Assembly (NCBI GenBank): GCA_964244585.1
Contig: CAXTJM010000010.1
Span: 82,236 to 146,235, forward strand
Source: LMUY01 sp964244585
GTDB taxonomy: Bacteria; Pseudomonadota; Alphaproteobacteria; Acetobacterales; Acetobacteraceae
Direction of reading: 5' to 3'
Length of the DNA stretch: 64,000 nt
The notes below the pieces were generated by a model. That model was not told the DNA's origin. It saw nothing but the letters and a program-made list of their open reading frames with translations, and ran no database searches. Positions 23,757 through 32,753 of this stretch are shown here, one piece after another. The stretch's first letter is position 1; each line of letters starts with the position of its first letter. The translations under genes were made by a program, and so were the position numbers.

Positions 23757-23978
23757 TTGACCGACGCCGCCCGCAGCTACGAGCAATCCGACCCGACCCG
23801 CAACACGCAATTCTGGCGTGGCTGGTCACATGAACAAGCCACTGGCCCCGACACTCCAGCGGGGTCCACCTTTGTCTGGCACGCTGACGCCATTGCCGCC
23901 CGCCAGGATGCCGCCCGACGTGCTCGGCCGGCGTGGGTTGAGGCCGAGCGCCAGTGGCGGGGATTGGTGCGGAAGTGA
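23757..23978 (+). CDS. Small hypothetical protein
   Basis: 73 residues from a TTG start preceded by AGGAAAG at six bases. The sequence (YEQSDPTRNTQFWRGWSHEQ, ARRARPAWVEAERQWRGLVR) is tryptophan-rich and resembles short proteins that precede phage primases. It ends 10 bases before the primase-helicase gene, so the two are likely co-translated. Function unknown. Confidence 0.5.
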   Translation: MTDAARSYEQSDPTRNTQFWRGWSHEQATGPDTPAGSTFVWHADAIAARQDAARRARPAWVEAERQWRGLVRK

Positions 23979-23988
23979 GCACTGTTCC

Positions 23989-26349
23989 ATGAGGGACCAG
24001 CCGCAAAGCAATCTGGTCAACAGCCCAGACTCCGTCTTCCCGGTGACGTTCTTCAAGACCTACGCCGCCACTGCAACAGAGGAGGGTGAATGGTCGTTGA
24101 ACGGACTGGCACGCCACATAGCAGCGAAGACCGCAACCGAGAAAAAGCAACTCCCGTGGCTCAAGCTGGCGACGTTTGGGACTGACCGGACGGAAGCTCG
24201 CAGCCTACGCCACGACGCCAACGTGCTCGCCGTCAGTGGCGTCGAGGCCGACTACGACCTGGAGGTGACAACCTTTGAGGACGCGGTAGATCGCCTAACC
24301 AATGCGGGTGTGCTGGGCATCGTCTACACCAGCCCCTCACACACGGAGGATAAGCCGCGCTGGCGGGTGCTGTGCCCCTTGTCCGCACCCGTCATGCCCA
24401 GTGCTCGCGCCAAGCTGCTGGGCCGGCTGAACGGCCTGTATCGCGGTGGCTTCAGCGCGGAATCGTGGGCACTCTCACAGAGCTACTACTACGGCTCGGT
24501 TGGATCCAACCCTTCGCACCAGGTGGAGGTCGTGGACGGAACGCCGCTCGACCTGCACGACGAGCTAGACGAAATATGGAAGGGCAAGCCGGACACTGCT
24601 GGCAACACGGGCGGCGGGCACAGTTTCAAGTCGGGTCGCCTGAACGAGGCCGAACTTCTCGCGCAGATCGCCAGAGGCGAAAGCTACCACGCGGCCAGCT
24701 TGCGGCTTCTTGGGCAGTGGGCACGGGCGGGCATGCCGTTCATGGATGCCAGGCGGAAGATGGTCGAGGCGATGGAGGCAGTGCCAGAGGCGGAGCGGGA
24801 CGGCCGGTGGCGCATCCGGTTCGACGATATCGACCGGGGGTTGGATTACGTCTACGGCAAGGAAGCCGGCAAGCGGGACCGTGACGGGGCGGACGATCCG
24901 CCACCAACCTCCGCACCGCCCGCCGACGAATACACTGCGGCCGTCGATGCCGTCGTGGCCCGGTTCAACAAGCTGTATCTCATGGTCAACGAGAACGGCC
25001 GTGCCGTGATCTACCAGCCGGCTTTCGATCCTGTCCTACGCCGACGCAGGTTCGACCGCATGTCGCCGCGGGATTTGCAGACGCTCTACATGAACGAACG
25101 GATCCAGGTCGGCGTCGGGGAAAACGAGAAGCCCATCTACAAGGGCGTGGCCGATCTCTGGCTGCGCCATCCTGACAGGCGGCAGTTCATCCACGGTGTC
25201 ACGTTCGATCCCGGGCAGAAGGAACGATCCGGCGTGCTGAACCTGTGGGAAGGCTATGGGGTGCAACCAGCTGCCGGCGATTGGTCGCTCCTCCGTGCCC
25301 ACATCTTCAAGGTGATCTGCGCCGAGGACCAGATCCGCTACAATTACTTGATGCGGTGGCTCGCCCGCATGCTGCAACGCCCTGCCGAGGCCGGCGAGGT
25401 CGCGGTCGTGCTCAAGGGCGGAGAAGGCGTCGGCAAGGGCACGCTGGCAAAGGCGATCAAGCGGATCGTTGCGCAACACGCTTTGGCCATCTCCAACGCC
25501 AAGCATCTGACCGGCAACTTCAATGCCCACCTTCGCGACGTAGTGTTTCTTTTCGCCGATGAAGCGTTCTTCGCTGGGGATCGTGCGCATGTCGGCGTGC
25601 TCAAGGCCATCATCACCGAGCCGTATCTTACAGTCGAGGCGAAGTATGCCAACGCCGCTGAGGTGCCGAACTATCTGCATGTCATGATGGCCAGCAACGA
25701 GGAATGGGTCGTCCCGGCTGCCATGGATTCCCGCCGGTTCTTCGTGCTTGTGGTGCCGGACACAGTGCGGAACAACCACGACTATTTCGGTGCGATCGCC
25801 AAGCAGATGGATGAGGGTGGGGACGCGGCGATGCTGCATGACCTGCTGCAAATCGACCTGGCCAACTTCAACGTGCGCGCCGTCCCAACCACCGAAGGAT
25901 TGCAAGAGCAGCGCAAACTCAGTCTGGGCACGAATGAACAATGGTGGCTCGACTGCCTTGAGCGCGGCTACGTGTTTCGCTCCAAGCTGGGATTGGATGC
26001 GGTGTTCCGCACCTGGCATCCGATGATCAGCACCGACCTGTTGTTCGCTAGCTATGAGGAATACGCGAAGAGCAGGGGCGAGCGTCGGCCGCTATCCCGG
26101 GAAGGGCTCGGCAAATTCCTGACCGGCCTCAATGCCATTCCGTCCCGCCCGCAACGCGGTTTTGTGGGCGAGCATCTGACGGACGTGGAAACCGGCATGT
26201 ATGGAGGCACCACCCGCAAGGCCAAGCCTGTCGAGAAAGACCGGCCGCCAGGGTATTCGTTCGGCACGTTGGCGGGGGCACGGGGGGCTTTTGTCGCCGT
26301 CACCAAGCTGGCCATCACCTGGGATGGCGGCGCGGAGGACGCGGCGTGA
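23989..26349 (+). CDS. Phage-type primase-helicase (DUF5906 ATPase)
   Basis: A 786-residue replication protein. The N-terminal about 190 residues look like a primase/PriCT-type domain (VSGVEADYDLEVTTFEDAVD, YTSPSHTEDKPRWRVLCPLS). The C-terminal half is a superfamily 3-like helicase ATPase: Walker A GGEGVGKGT at 477-485, Walker B-like VVFLFADEAFF, then VMMASNEEWVVPAAMDSRRF with the arginine finger region. Such proteins initiate and unwind at element origins. ATG 23989 is chosen by homology; the upstream frame overlaps the small gene. The iteron-like repeats directly downstream are its likely target. Confidence 0.85.
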   Translation: MRDQPQSNLVNSPDSVFPVTFFKTYAATATEEGEWSLNGLARHIAAKTATEKKQLPWLKLATFGTDRTEARSLRHDANVLAVSGVEADYDLEVTTFEDAVDRLTNAGVLGIVYTSPSHTEDKPRWRVLCPLSAPVMPSARAKLLGRLNGLYRGGFSAESWALSQSYYYGSVGSNPSHQVEVVDGTPLDLHDELDEIWKGKPDTAGNTGGGHSFKSGRLNEAELLAQIARGESYHAASLRLLGQWARAGMPFMDARRKMVEAMEAVPEAERDGRWRIRFDDIDRGLDYVYGKEAGKRDRDGADDPPPTSAPPADEYTAAVDAVVARFNKLYLMVNENGRAVIYQPAFDPVLRRRRFDRMSPRDLQTLYMNERIQVGVGENEKPIYKGVADLWLRHPDRRQFIHGVTFDPGQKERSGVLNLWEGYGVQPAAGDWSLLRAHIFKVICAEDQIRYNYLMRWLARMLQRPAEAGEVAVVLKGGEGVGKGTLAKAIKRIVAQHALAISNAKHLTGNFNAHLRDVVFLFADEAFFAGDRAHVGVLKAIITEPYLTVEAKYANAAEVPNYLHVMMASNEEWVVPAAMDSRRFFVLVVPDTVRNNHDYFGAIAKQMDEGGDAAMLHDLLQIDLANFNVRAVPTTEGLQEQRKLSLGTNEQWWLDCLERGYVFRSKLGLDAVFRTWHPMISTDLLFASYEEYAKSRGERRPLSREGLGKFLTGLNAIPSRPQRGFVGEHLTDVETGMYGGTTRKAKPVEKDRPPGYSFGTLAGARGAFVAVTKLAITWDGGAEDAA

Positions 26350-26379
26350 GCCAGGCCATTGCTTTCCGTCAGCGCCAAA

Positions 26380-26641
26380 CCCTGACGGCGATAGGCTTCC
26401 CTGACATGAGAAACAACGTATTTACAAAGAGTTACGTGTCCGTCAGGGTAATCAGGGAAAAATCACCTGAAAAGTTTTTACAAACTTCCCCCCGAGCAAC
26501 GGGTTCAACGACCTCCTGCTCCAACCTAACCGGCCGGCCAAATCTCCAAGACTTTCTAACTAACCCTGACTACCCTGACTACCCTGACGGAAGTAATAGA
26601 ATAAGGCTTTTTTCAACGAAAGCCCGTCAGGGCCGTCAGGG
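26380..26641. repeat. Nine CCCTGA(C) repeats, candidate replication origin
   Basis: Copies of CCCTGAC or its complement: 26380, 26399 (forward); 26440 (CCGTCAGGG) and about 26450 (reverse); 26564, 26573, 26582 (forward, exact 9-base period); 26624, 26633 (reverse, 9-base period). The last five make a long inverted arrangement around an AT-rich spacer, and another AT-rich tract lies at 26407-26440. Iterons plus AT-rich DNA next to a primase-helicase gene are the usual anatomy of a replication origin. The only open frame here is a GTG frame with biased composition that I do not accept as a gene. Confidence 0.6.
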
Positions 26642-26820
26642 TGCCTCCCTGGCTTTCACGACTAGCTGCCGGCTCCGACTCAGCAGCTTCGGGCGGCCCG
26701 CTGTTCACCCTCCACTGCAACACGCGGCCAGCCCGCGCCTGATCGCGCTCGACCGCCCGCAGGACGTTCTCGTGGAGCTTCAGCGGGTCGGACATCGCAG
26801 CGGTTTCCCGTCCCCTTCGA

Positions 26821-27309
26821 GGTCAGGATGCGACCGACGACGCGGAGGACGAATTGCTCGACGCGGACGATGCCGACGAGATGAAGGACGGCGACGGCAA
26901 GGATGAAACCGACGATGCGAAGAAGGCGCGGCTGAAGAAGGCCCGCGCAAAGAAGAAGGCTGCCGACGGCGACGATGACACCGATGAGGACGACGACAAA
27001 GACCCGAAGGCCAAGGCAGCCCGCGCGCGGGAGCGTGGTCGGATAGCGGCTATCATGTCGTCGAACGCGGCTATGGCGAACCCCGCGGCGGCGCTGCGCA
27101 TGGCAGTCCAGACGAGCATGAGCCGTGACACCGCCATCGCGACACTCAAAGACATCGGCCCCTCCGGCCGCGCCAACACCGGCCGGGATCGGCTGATGCA
27201 GGTGAACATCCCCGACGTGGGCCAGGACGGCGGATCGGAGATGACCGGCGCGGCTGCCACCGCGGCAGCGATCATCCGGGCAGGTAAGGTCCGTCGCGGC
27301 GAAGCCTGA
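26821..27309 (+). pseudogene. C-terminal part of ClpP-like prohead protease
   Basis: The frame (open from upstream, TTG at 26854) encodes an acidic linker (DDAEDELLDADDADEMKDGD), a Lys/Ala-rich stretch and a C-terminal RERGRIAAIMSSNAAMANPA with MSRDTAIATLKDIGPSG, which is the tail end of phage S49/ClpP-type prohead proteases. The catalytic protease domain that should precede it is missing; instead the sequence runs straight into the repeat region. A deletion has joined replication and head modules. A short independent protein started from TTG is possible. Confidence 0.6.
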
Positions 27310-27719
27310 TGCCCGCCATCACCAGCAACACGCCCGACCTCTCCCAAGTCTCGCCCTGGGCGCTGACCGGCGCCTGGCTCACGTGCGAGGGGCAGCCCAC
27401 CGCCGTCCCGGCCGCCAGCGTGCCGCCAGGGCTGCCCGTGGGCGCCGTGCTGGGCGTAGTCGCCGCCACGGGGGCTTTCACCCTCTGCGACCCGGCCGTG
27501 AGCCCGCCTGACGGCTCGCAGACGCCGGCTGCCATCCTCGCCAGCCAGGCGGTTGCGGGCCCGCCAGCGGCGCCCGCCACGGTCTACACCGGCGGCACGT
27601 TCAACACGACCCGGCTGTTCTGGTCCGGGAACTGGTCACCGCCCCTGCTGATGGCCGCGCTTGGCCAAGCCGGTTTCAACACCCGCACGCCCGCGCGTCG
27701 CGTCGGCGGGATTTTCTAG
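27309..27719 (+). CDS. Phage head decoration protein (gpD-like)
   Basis: 136 residues. YTGGTFNTTRLFWSGNWSPP, followed by LMAALGQAGFNTRTP, is characteristic of the Lambda gpD/HDPD head-stabilising family, which trimerises on the capsid surface. The ATG shares a base with the TGA of the protease remnant. The major capsid gene that normally follows is absent. Confidence 0.7.
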   Translation: MPAITSNTPDLSQVSPWALTGAWLTCEGQPTAVPAASVPPGLPVGAVLGVVAATGAFTLCDPAVSPPDGSQTPAAILASQAVAGPPAAPATVYTGGTFNTTRLFWSGNWSPPLLMAALGQAGFNTRTPARRVGGIF

Positions 27720-27727
27720 GATCGAGC

Positions 27728-28366
27728 ATGAACTACACACCTGGCCACGTCACCGTTACGAACGGCTACCAGCCGACCGCCGACGAGATCGAGAACGACC
27801 GGCTCTCCCGCTGTCGCCCTGCCGATCGCAGCGCCGCCGCCACGCGGGAGGCGCTGGCCGCGATCGTGCTGGAACGCGCCGTGTCCGACGCCCGCCTGCT
27901 GTCTGCGCAGGATCGGGTCGAAGGCGCGCTGCTGGGCCATCCGAACGACCTTCGCCGTGCCCGTGAAGCGCTGGCCCGCGCGCAAGATGAGGCAGACCAA
28001 TACTCTGCTCGCCAGGCGGCAATGCAGACCACGCTGGAGAAGCGGGAGCGGGAGGAGGATGCCGCCCGCGGCGACCTGGCCCGGCTCGCCCAGGCTGCGG
28101 AGGAGCGCGCCGCGCGGTTCCGGACGTTCCTGACCCGCGACTACCAGAAACACGCCGCCGCCATCGCGGCCGGGCTGGCGCTGGAGAAGGACGCCTTGCA
28201 CGCGGACATGGTGTTGACTGAGGCAATGAAGGCGTGGCCCGGCGTGCCTGCGGTCCGGCCTGACATCCCCCGCACGGCCACGGGGACGAGCTACGGCCAC
28301 CTCGTGTTTCTGCCGGGGCATGCGAGCCCGGCGGTGCCGGCGGCAGGGCCGTATGGGCGGAGCTGA
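27728..28366 (+). CDS. Hypothetical coiled-coil phage protein
   Basis: 212 residues with a long helical, Ala/Arg/Glu-rich centre (about 60-140: RREALARAQDEADQYSARQA, KREREEDAARGDLARLAQAA) predicted to form a coiled coil. It occupies the place of head/tail connector genes but resembles none I know. The 9-base gap to the decoration gene suggests one operon. Its 3' end overlaps the next gene by 14 bases. Confidence 0.55.
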   Translation: MNYTPGHVTVTNGYQPTADEIENDRLSRCRPADRSAAATREALAAIVLERAVSDARLLSAQDRVEGALLGHPNDLRRAREALARAQDEADQYSARQAAMQTTLEKREREEDAARGDLARLAQAAEERAARFRTFLTRDYQKHAAAIAAGLALEKDALHADMVLTEAMKAWPGVPAVRPDIPRTATGTSYGHLVFLPGHASPAVPAAGPYGRS

Positions 28367-28790
28367 TGAAACGCTCCCGTCGCAAGTAGCGGTGCACGAA
28401 CTCGCCGGAAACGGCCTGTTCACCCTCTACGTGTTCGAGCATGGAGCCACACCCCTGCTGCTGCGTGGCACACTTGCGCAGCACCCCGTGGCCAGCATGC
28501 TGATGGGAATTGCTGCGGCGTGGTCGGAGAAAGTGCTGCACGGGCCGCGGTGGATGACCCGATGCGTCCAATGCCAAGCGCCGCTGCGGCTTGGACGTCA
28601 CACTGTCGGTATCGCCGTGCCGAACGAGATGGCTCCCGACAAGGTGCAATGCTTCTTCGGCGTATGTGACGCCTGCGTGTCCCTGGAGGACCAGCAGAAG
28701 GCATCGACCGCGCTGCTGTTTCACCTCCGCATCCTGTTCCCCGGCGTGCGGCCGGTCATCGTCACCCATTCGACGGAAGGGAACGCCTAA
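28353..28790 (+). CDS. Hypothetical phage protein with zinc-ribbon cysteines
   Basis: 145 residues. Two CxxC pairs (RCVQCQAPL and GVCDACVSLED) about 35 residues apart suggest a zinc ribbon. The N-terminal ELAGNGLFTLYVFEHGATPL is a beta-rich stretch. ATG 28353 overlaps the end of the preceding gene, and it stops two bases before the tape-measure start, so it is probably a tail-module protein. Confidence 0.55.
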   Translation: MGGADETLPSQVAVHELAGNGLFTLYVFEHGATPLLLRGTLAQHPVASMLMGIAAAWSEKVLHGPRWMTRCVQCQAPLRLGRHTVGIAVPNEMAPDKVQCFFGVCDACVSLEDQQKASTALLFHLRILFPGVRPVIVTHSTEGNA

Positions 28791-28792
28791 GA

Positions 28793-30847
28793 ATGGCGAA
28801 AGCGGTAGAGTTCGAGGTCGGCGCCAAGGACACCGCCAGCGCGACTCTGGACCACATGGTGAAGAACATCGTGGCCCAGCAAAAGCAGCTCGCCGCGTCC
28901 TTCCGCGCGTCGGGGATCGAGGTCGAGGTCCAATCCACCAAGCTGAAGAAAGCCGCCGACCCTGGTGCGATGCGCTTGGCACAAAGCATGGGCCTGGGGG
29001 ACGTGGCGGAAGGCTTCAACCAGGCGCAGCGCCGGGCCACGCAGCTGCGGAACGCAACCACGTCACTCGTCCCGGCTCTTGGGGCATTGGGAGCTGTAAG
29101 CAGTGTCGCCGCTGCTGGGCATGCGCTCAATTCCGGGGTCGACAGCATGGCAAACATGTACAAGCTGGCCGAGAAAATGGGTGTCGGTGTCGACCGGTTG
29201 AGTTTGATGCAGAACGCGCTACGGCTAACCGGCGCATCGGCCGAGGCGGCCAACAGCGGCCTGGAAGGTCTGCAACAGACTATGCGCGGCGCACTCTACG
29301 GCGGGGATGCGCAGAGCGCCGGACTATTCCGCGGGCTCGGGATTGACATCGGATCATTCGAAAAGGGAGCACACCGCGCTATCGACGTCCTGCCGCAGAT
29401 CGCCCGAGAGGTGAAACGACTCTACCAAGCTGGTAACCCAGATGCCGCTGGCAGTCTGCTCACCAAGCTCGGTTTGGGCCGTAACTGGCTGGAAATCATG
29501 AAGGACGGCGAGGCCGGGCTGCTGCGATATGAGCAGGCCGGCGCCAAGGCCGGGACGGTCACGCAAGAGCAGGCTGATGCAGCGTTCCGACTACGCACCG
29601 AGCAAGAAAGGCTGAGCATATCGCTTCAATCGTTCGGATACCAGCTTGCAGGCGAGTTGGCACCCGATCTAATCCCGGTCGTCCGCGAGATGACCAACTG
29701 GGTCGAGACGAACAAGGACTGGCTGTCGCACGACATCGCCCAATCGGTGCACGACTTCATAACCTACCTGAAAAACGGTGGCTGGCAGACGATCAAGGCC
29801 GATATCGCGGGCATCGTCCATGAGACGGACGACGTAATCACCAAGTTCGGTTCCTGGAAGACGGCTATAGAGGTGCTGGGCGCCGCATGGGCGCTGAACT
29901 CCCCGGTCGCCAAGCTGATCTTCGAGATCGGCAAGCTGTCGACCATGACGATTCCAGGGTGGGTCGGGAAACTGCTGGGGATCGGGTCGGTAGCTGGAGG
30001 AGCAGTTACGGCCGGCGCCGCCGCCGTTGCTGCGGCAGGCGCTGCGGCTGGGGCCATGAACCTGCCGGTGGTTGACGACATGGGCAGACCCGGGCCTGTC
30101 ACTTGGGGGGGGAACCTCTACGGAGCGGATTCCGGGACGGGCGACGGTCTGAGCCAAGGGCCAGGCCCTCGCGGCAAATTCGTCCCCAACCTGGCAACAT
30201 CCGAGCAGAAGCGTCGCGCGCAGGCGGTTTACGACTACTACAGATCAAAAGGCTGGAGTGATGCCGCTGCGCTTGGTGCGGTTTCGAACCTCCAGGCCGA
30301 GTCCAGCATGAACGATCGCGCGGATAACGGCAGCCACTATGGCATCGGACAGTGGGACGCGAACCGACAAGCAGCGTTCCGGGCCTGGTCGGGCATTGAT
30401 ATTCGATCTTCCACCTTCGATGAGCAGATGCGCTTTGGAGAGTGGGAACTGCACAACGGCGACCCCAAGTCGGTTCTAGCTGGCCAGATCATGCGTCGGG
30501 CAAGAACGCCCGGGGAGGCGGCAAGGGCGTTTTCTCACTACAACGAAAGGCCCGGTTCGGACGCGGATGATAACGCCCGCGCGATTGCAGCGGATCGAAT
30601 TGGCGACGCTTTGCAGCGGCATGATGTAGCTGGCAGCCCATCCGCGCCTTCCAGTGACGATGCGACGGGAGGAACGATGGATCAGTCCGGTCGCATTAAG
30701 GTGGAGGTAATCCACCGGAACCCGCCTCCAGGGGCTTCAATTCAGGTCACCACGCCGGATAGCCCTCACATGGATGTGGCGCCTCCTCTGACGGTGCAAA
30801 GCATGCCAAATGCTGGTAGGCGGGACGTCGCGAGGCAGGGTTACTGA
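28793..30847 (+). CDS. Tail tape-measure protein with C-terminal tail lysozyme domain
   Basis: 684 residues. The N-terminal two thirds is helical with hydrophobic segments (ALGAVSSVAAAGHALNSGVD, GGAVTAGAAAVAAAGAAAGA) as in short tape-measure proteins. Residues of about 470-625 form a phage tail lysozyme domain: RRAQAVYDYYRSKGWSDAAA, LGAVSNLQAESSMND with the catalytic glutamate, and GSHYGIGQWDANRQAAFRAW. It would set tail length and cut peptidoglycan during infection. The length is small, implying a short tail. It follows the zinc-ribbon gene by two bases. Confidence 0.8.
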   Translation: MAKAVEFEVGAKDTASATLDHMVKNIVAQQKQLAASFRASGIEVEVQSTKLKKAADPGAMRLAQSMGLGDVAEGFNQAQRRATQLRNATTSLVPALGALGAVSSVAAAGHALNSGVDSMANMYKLAEKMGVGVDRLSLMQNALRLTGASAEAANSGLEGLQQTMRGALYGGDAQSAGLFRGLGIDIGSFEKGAHRAIDVLPQIAREVKRLYQAGNPDAAGSLLTKLGLGRNWLEIMKDGEAGLLRYEQAGAKAGTVTQEQADAAFRLRTEQERLSISLQSFGYQLAGELAPDLIPVVREMTNWVETNKDWLSHDIAQSVHDFITYLKNGGWQTIKADIAGIVHETDDVITKFGSWKTAIEVLGAAWALNSPVAKLIFEIGKLSTMTIPGWVGKLLGIGSVAGGAVTAGAAAVAAAGAAAGAMNLPVVDDMGRPGPVTWGGNLYGADSGTGDGLSQGPGPRGKFVPNLATSEQKRRAQAVYDYYRSKGWSDAAALGAVSNLQAESSMNDRADNGSHYGIGQWDANRQAAFRAWSGIDIRSSTFDEQMRFGEWELHNGDPKSVLAGQIMRRARTPGEAARAFSHYNERPGSDADDNARAIAADRIGDALQRHDVAGSPSAPSSDDATGGTMDQSGRIKVEVIHRNPPPGASIQVTTPDSPHMDVAPPLTVQSMPNAGRRDVARQGY

Positions 30848-30867
30848 TGAACCGTAAGGAGGTTGCC

Positions 30868-30963
30868 TTGGACGACGATAGCGTTCTCGGCCAGCGAGAC
30901 GTTCTGATGGTCGCTTTTATGCTGGCTGCGGCCGCATACGAGCAATTCGTGCAGGTGGAATAG
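30868..30963 (+). CDS. Very small ORF after the tape-measure gene
   Basis: A TTG at 30868 is preceded by AAGGAGG at ideal spacing and opens 31 codons: LDDDSVLGQRDVLMVAFMLA, then AAAYEQFVQVE and a stop. An ATG at 30847 in the same frame overlaps the preceding TGA. The hydrophobic centre could span a membrane. Function unknown; a leader or holin-like peptide is possible. Confidence 0.35.
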   Translation: MDDDSVLGQRDVLMVAFMLAAAAYEQFVQVE

Positions 30964-31152
30964 CCCGCCCTAAAAGTGCAGACGGAACGGGGCCAAGTGC
31001 TTCAATCATAGTTAAAGGTGGCGACCGATGCGCTGGTCCAGTTCAAACAAGCATGGCCCGGCTTGTTTCCTGCGCCGCAGGGCAGCAGCCGTGTCGTCGA
31101 ACCTAGTTTTGAATGCGCCCCCGCCGGCGTGGTTACGCACTAGACGGCGCGT

Positions 31153-31710
31153 TCACCGGTAACTCCAAGTGCAGAACGACGGGTCGGCTTGAAGCTGCGC
31201 AGCCGCGACGGGATCACCTTCTAACGCGCGACGCGCGAGCGCGCCGCACTGAGACTGCGGGCGCTGGATATACCACTGAGCAGCATTGTCGGCGCAGGCG
31301 TTGCACATCCCGAGCTCGTGGAGCCGATCAGTGATATCGCTTTTGCGCAGCGAGGCCGGCGGCACGGCCGATCGAGTCACCACCAACTCGTAACTAATCT
31401 CGTCGCCCTCATCGTGAGGGTGCGCTCGATCGATCGTGCAGTTGACAAGGCGCAATGCCTCTACTTTCCCAGAACTGGTCAAAACGTGGGTGGGATAGCA
31501 GTAGCCGCCATGCGAGCAGAACACGGCAACGCCGGTTTGCTTCTTCACATTATACTGTGTGATCGAGGTGTCATACTCTCCCTTCTGTATGACGGAATCT
31601 GAGCTTTCCAGCGCACCTACGTCCCGTAGCGCGATGGCTTTGCACAAGTCGGCAGCGTTCACGGCCGGCGACACAAGAAAGGTGCAGAAGAGGGCTATGA
31701 AGTAGCGCAT
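31153..31710 (-). CDS. Secreted cysteine-rich hypothetical protein
   Basis: 185 residues with a signal peptide (MRYFIALFCTFLVSPAVNAA). The mature part has eight cysteines (LCKAI, FCSHGGYC, NCTID, MCNAC, QCGAL, FCTW), enough for four disulfides. No family recognised. It is the last of a leftward block near the right end of the element, transcribed against the phage genes, as accessory cargo often is. ATG 31710 gives the better signal peptide; 31725 is possible. Confidence 0.6.
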   Translation of the reverse strand: MRYFIALFCTFLVSPAVNAADLCKAIALRDVGALESSDSVIQKGEYDTSITQYNVKKQTGVAVFCSHGGYCYPTHVLTSSGKVEALRLVNCTIDRAHPHDEGDEISYELVVTRSAVPPASLRKSDITDRLHELGMCNACADNAAQWYIQRPQSQCGALARRALEGDPVAAAQLQADPSFCTWSYR

Positions 31711-31763
31711 GGCCGAGCGTGGCACGGCGGGGCGAGGTGGGGAAGCCCGCTAGCTTGTCTTCG

Positions 31764-32264
31764 TCAGCTGTGAATTGTGACAGCCTGGTAGGCTGCCGCT
31801 GAACCCATGATGAACGCGCCTAGTGATAGCACCAGCGCTAGAGCCGCCAAGAACCTTAGCGACTTTCCGATTGAGACGTAGTCTCCGGCAGTTCGTTCTA
31901 TAAACGTGATCTGCGCAATAGAAGCAACGCCCGTCCCAAGAACCGCTAAAACCAGACCTGCCACATAGTAGAGCATTGCCTGTTTGATGCCGACTTCTGC
32001 CAGTGCGACGTTAGAAACAGGGCTGTTGCGGTTGAGAGTGCTTATTAGACTTATCAGAGCAACTATTGCACCGCCGTTTACGATGAATAGACTCCTAATT
32101 ACCGCCACCGCGTAAGAGGCCGCAGCCGCAATCCGGGCTTGATCTGCAAGCCCGACGATGCGTGCGTTCTCCAAAGCGTGCGCGGCGTCTATGCGGCGTT
32201 CTTCGATTTGGAGCGAGAGTTCCGCCTTTAGCCGCTCCACCTGCAGCGTCTCATCAAAGTCCAT
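31764..32264 (-). CDS. Membrane protein of unknown function
   Basis: 166 residues. A charged N-terminal helix (ERLKAELSLQIEERRIDAAH) is followed by three membrane segments: about 55-75 (LFIVNGGAIVALISLIST), about 95-118 (MLYYVAGLVLAVLGTGVASI) and about 135-158 (LRFLAALALVLSLGAFIMGS). Part of the leftward block in the element. It could be a holin, superinfection-exclusion or signalling protein; the sequence does not decide. Confidence 0.55.
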   Translation of the reverse strand: MDFDETLQVERLKAELSLQIEERRIDAAHALENARIVGLADQARIAAAASYAVAVIRSLFIVNGGAIVALISLISTLNRNSPVSNVALAEVGIKQAMLYYVAGLVLAVLGTGVASIAQITFIERTAGDYVSIGKSLRFLAALALVLSLGAFIMGSAAAYQAVTIHS

Positions 32265-32305
32265 GAAGCCAACGCTCGCACGGCCAACGTCGGGCGGGAA
32301 GGGGG

Positions 32306-32605
32306 CTACTTGGTGGGGGGTTGGCCCAGTGGCGGTAGCGGCTGGCGAGATGCCACAATGGCCTCTACCGAGGACAGGCCGGCTTGGAAGGCGCTGAGTT
32401 GGTTGCTGGAGGCCGCAAAGAAGATACCGATAAGGGCGATCATCAACGCGGCAAGTGCCAACGCAGTGTTCCGAACTGTGTCGCGCGTAGCCAGGGCTGC
32501 CACTTGGGTTTGAGTTGGCACGCCGGCGAGCGCGCCCTCAATCCGGCCTAGGCTGGCTTTGACGCCTTCCATCTCGACTACCAGGCCATCTACACGCGGA
32601 TCCAT
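32306..32605 (-). CDS. Small single-span membrane protein with coiled coil
   Basis: 99 residues: an N-terminal helix (VDGLVVEMEGVKASLGRIEG), one membrane span (TALALAALMIALIGIFFAAS) and a short tail rich in Pro. The layout resembles small phage membrane proteins such as holin or spanin partners, but without a specific match. Precedes the three-span protein in the same direction. Confidence 0.5.
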   Translation of the reverse strand: MDPRVDGLVVEMEGVKASLGRIEGALAGVPTQTQVAALATRDTVRNTALALAALMIALIGIFFAASSNQLSAFQAGLSSVEAIVASRQPLPPLGQPPTK

Positions 32606-32753
32606 AGTTGGAGGTTGGGGGCCACGACCACTTGGGGCAAGGGGGGGCCGGGGTATCGTTCAAGCCATGCCGCGCGTTTCGCATGGCGGTCAGTTGCGCT
32701 TCCACGGAGCGATCCACGGTCCTATCGCTCTCCTCGGCGTCACCGCTACTCAT
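32538..32753 (-). CDS. Possible small ORF overlapping its neighbours
   Basis: From ATG 32753 (overlapping the stop of the next upstream gene) a 71-residue frame begins MSSGDAEESDRTVDRSVEAQ and ends overlapping the start of the 32306-32605 gene. The first about 35 residues look protein-like, the rest is Pro/Arg-rich and may be noise or a frameshift. Low confidence. Confidence 0.25.
   Translation of the reverse strand: MSSGDAEESDRTVDRSVEAQLTAMRNARHGLNDTPAPPCPKWSWPPTSNYGSACRWPGSRDGRRQSQPRPD

Noticed and set aside
23989..26349. Primase-helicase as an integrase or transposase
   Set aside because: It has a clear Walker A and helicase motifs and no recombinase catalytic residues.
26380..26641. CRISPR array
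   Set aside because: Repeats are only 7-9 bases, occur in both orientations and have no uniform spacers; no cas genes are present.
26346..26906. GTG-initiated frame running through the repeat region
   Set aside because: Its composition follows the CCCTGAC repeats (Asp-Tyr-Pro runs) and Arg/Ser-rich noise; the real frame after 26820 is a different one encoding the protease tail.
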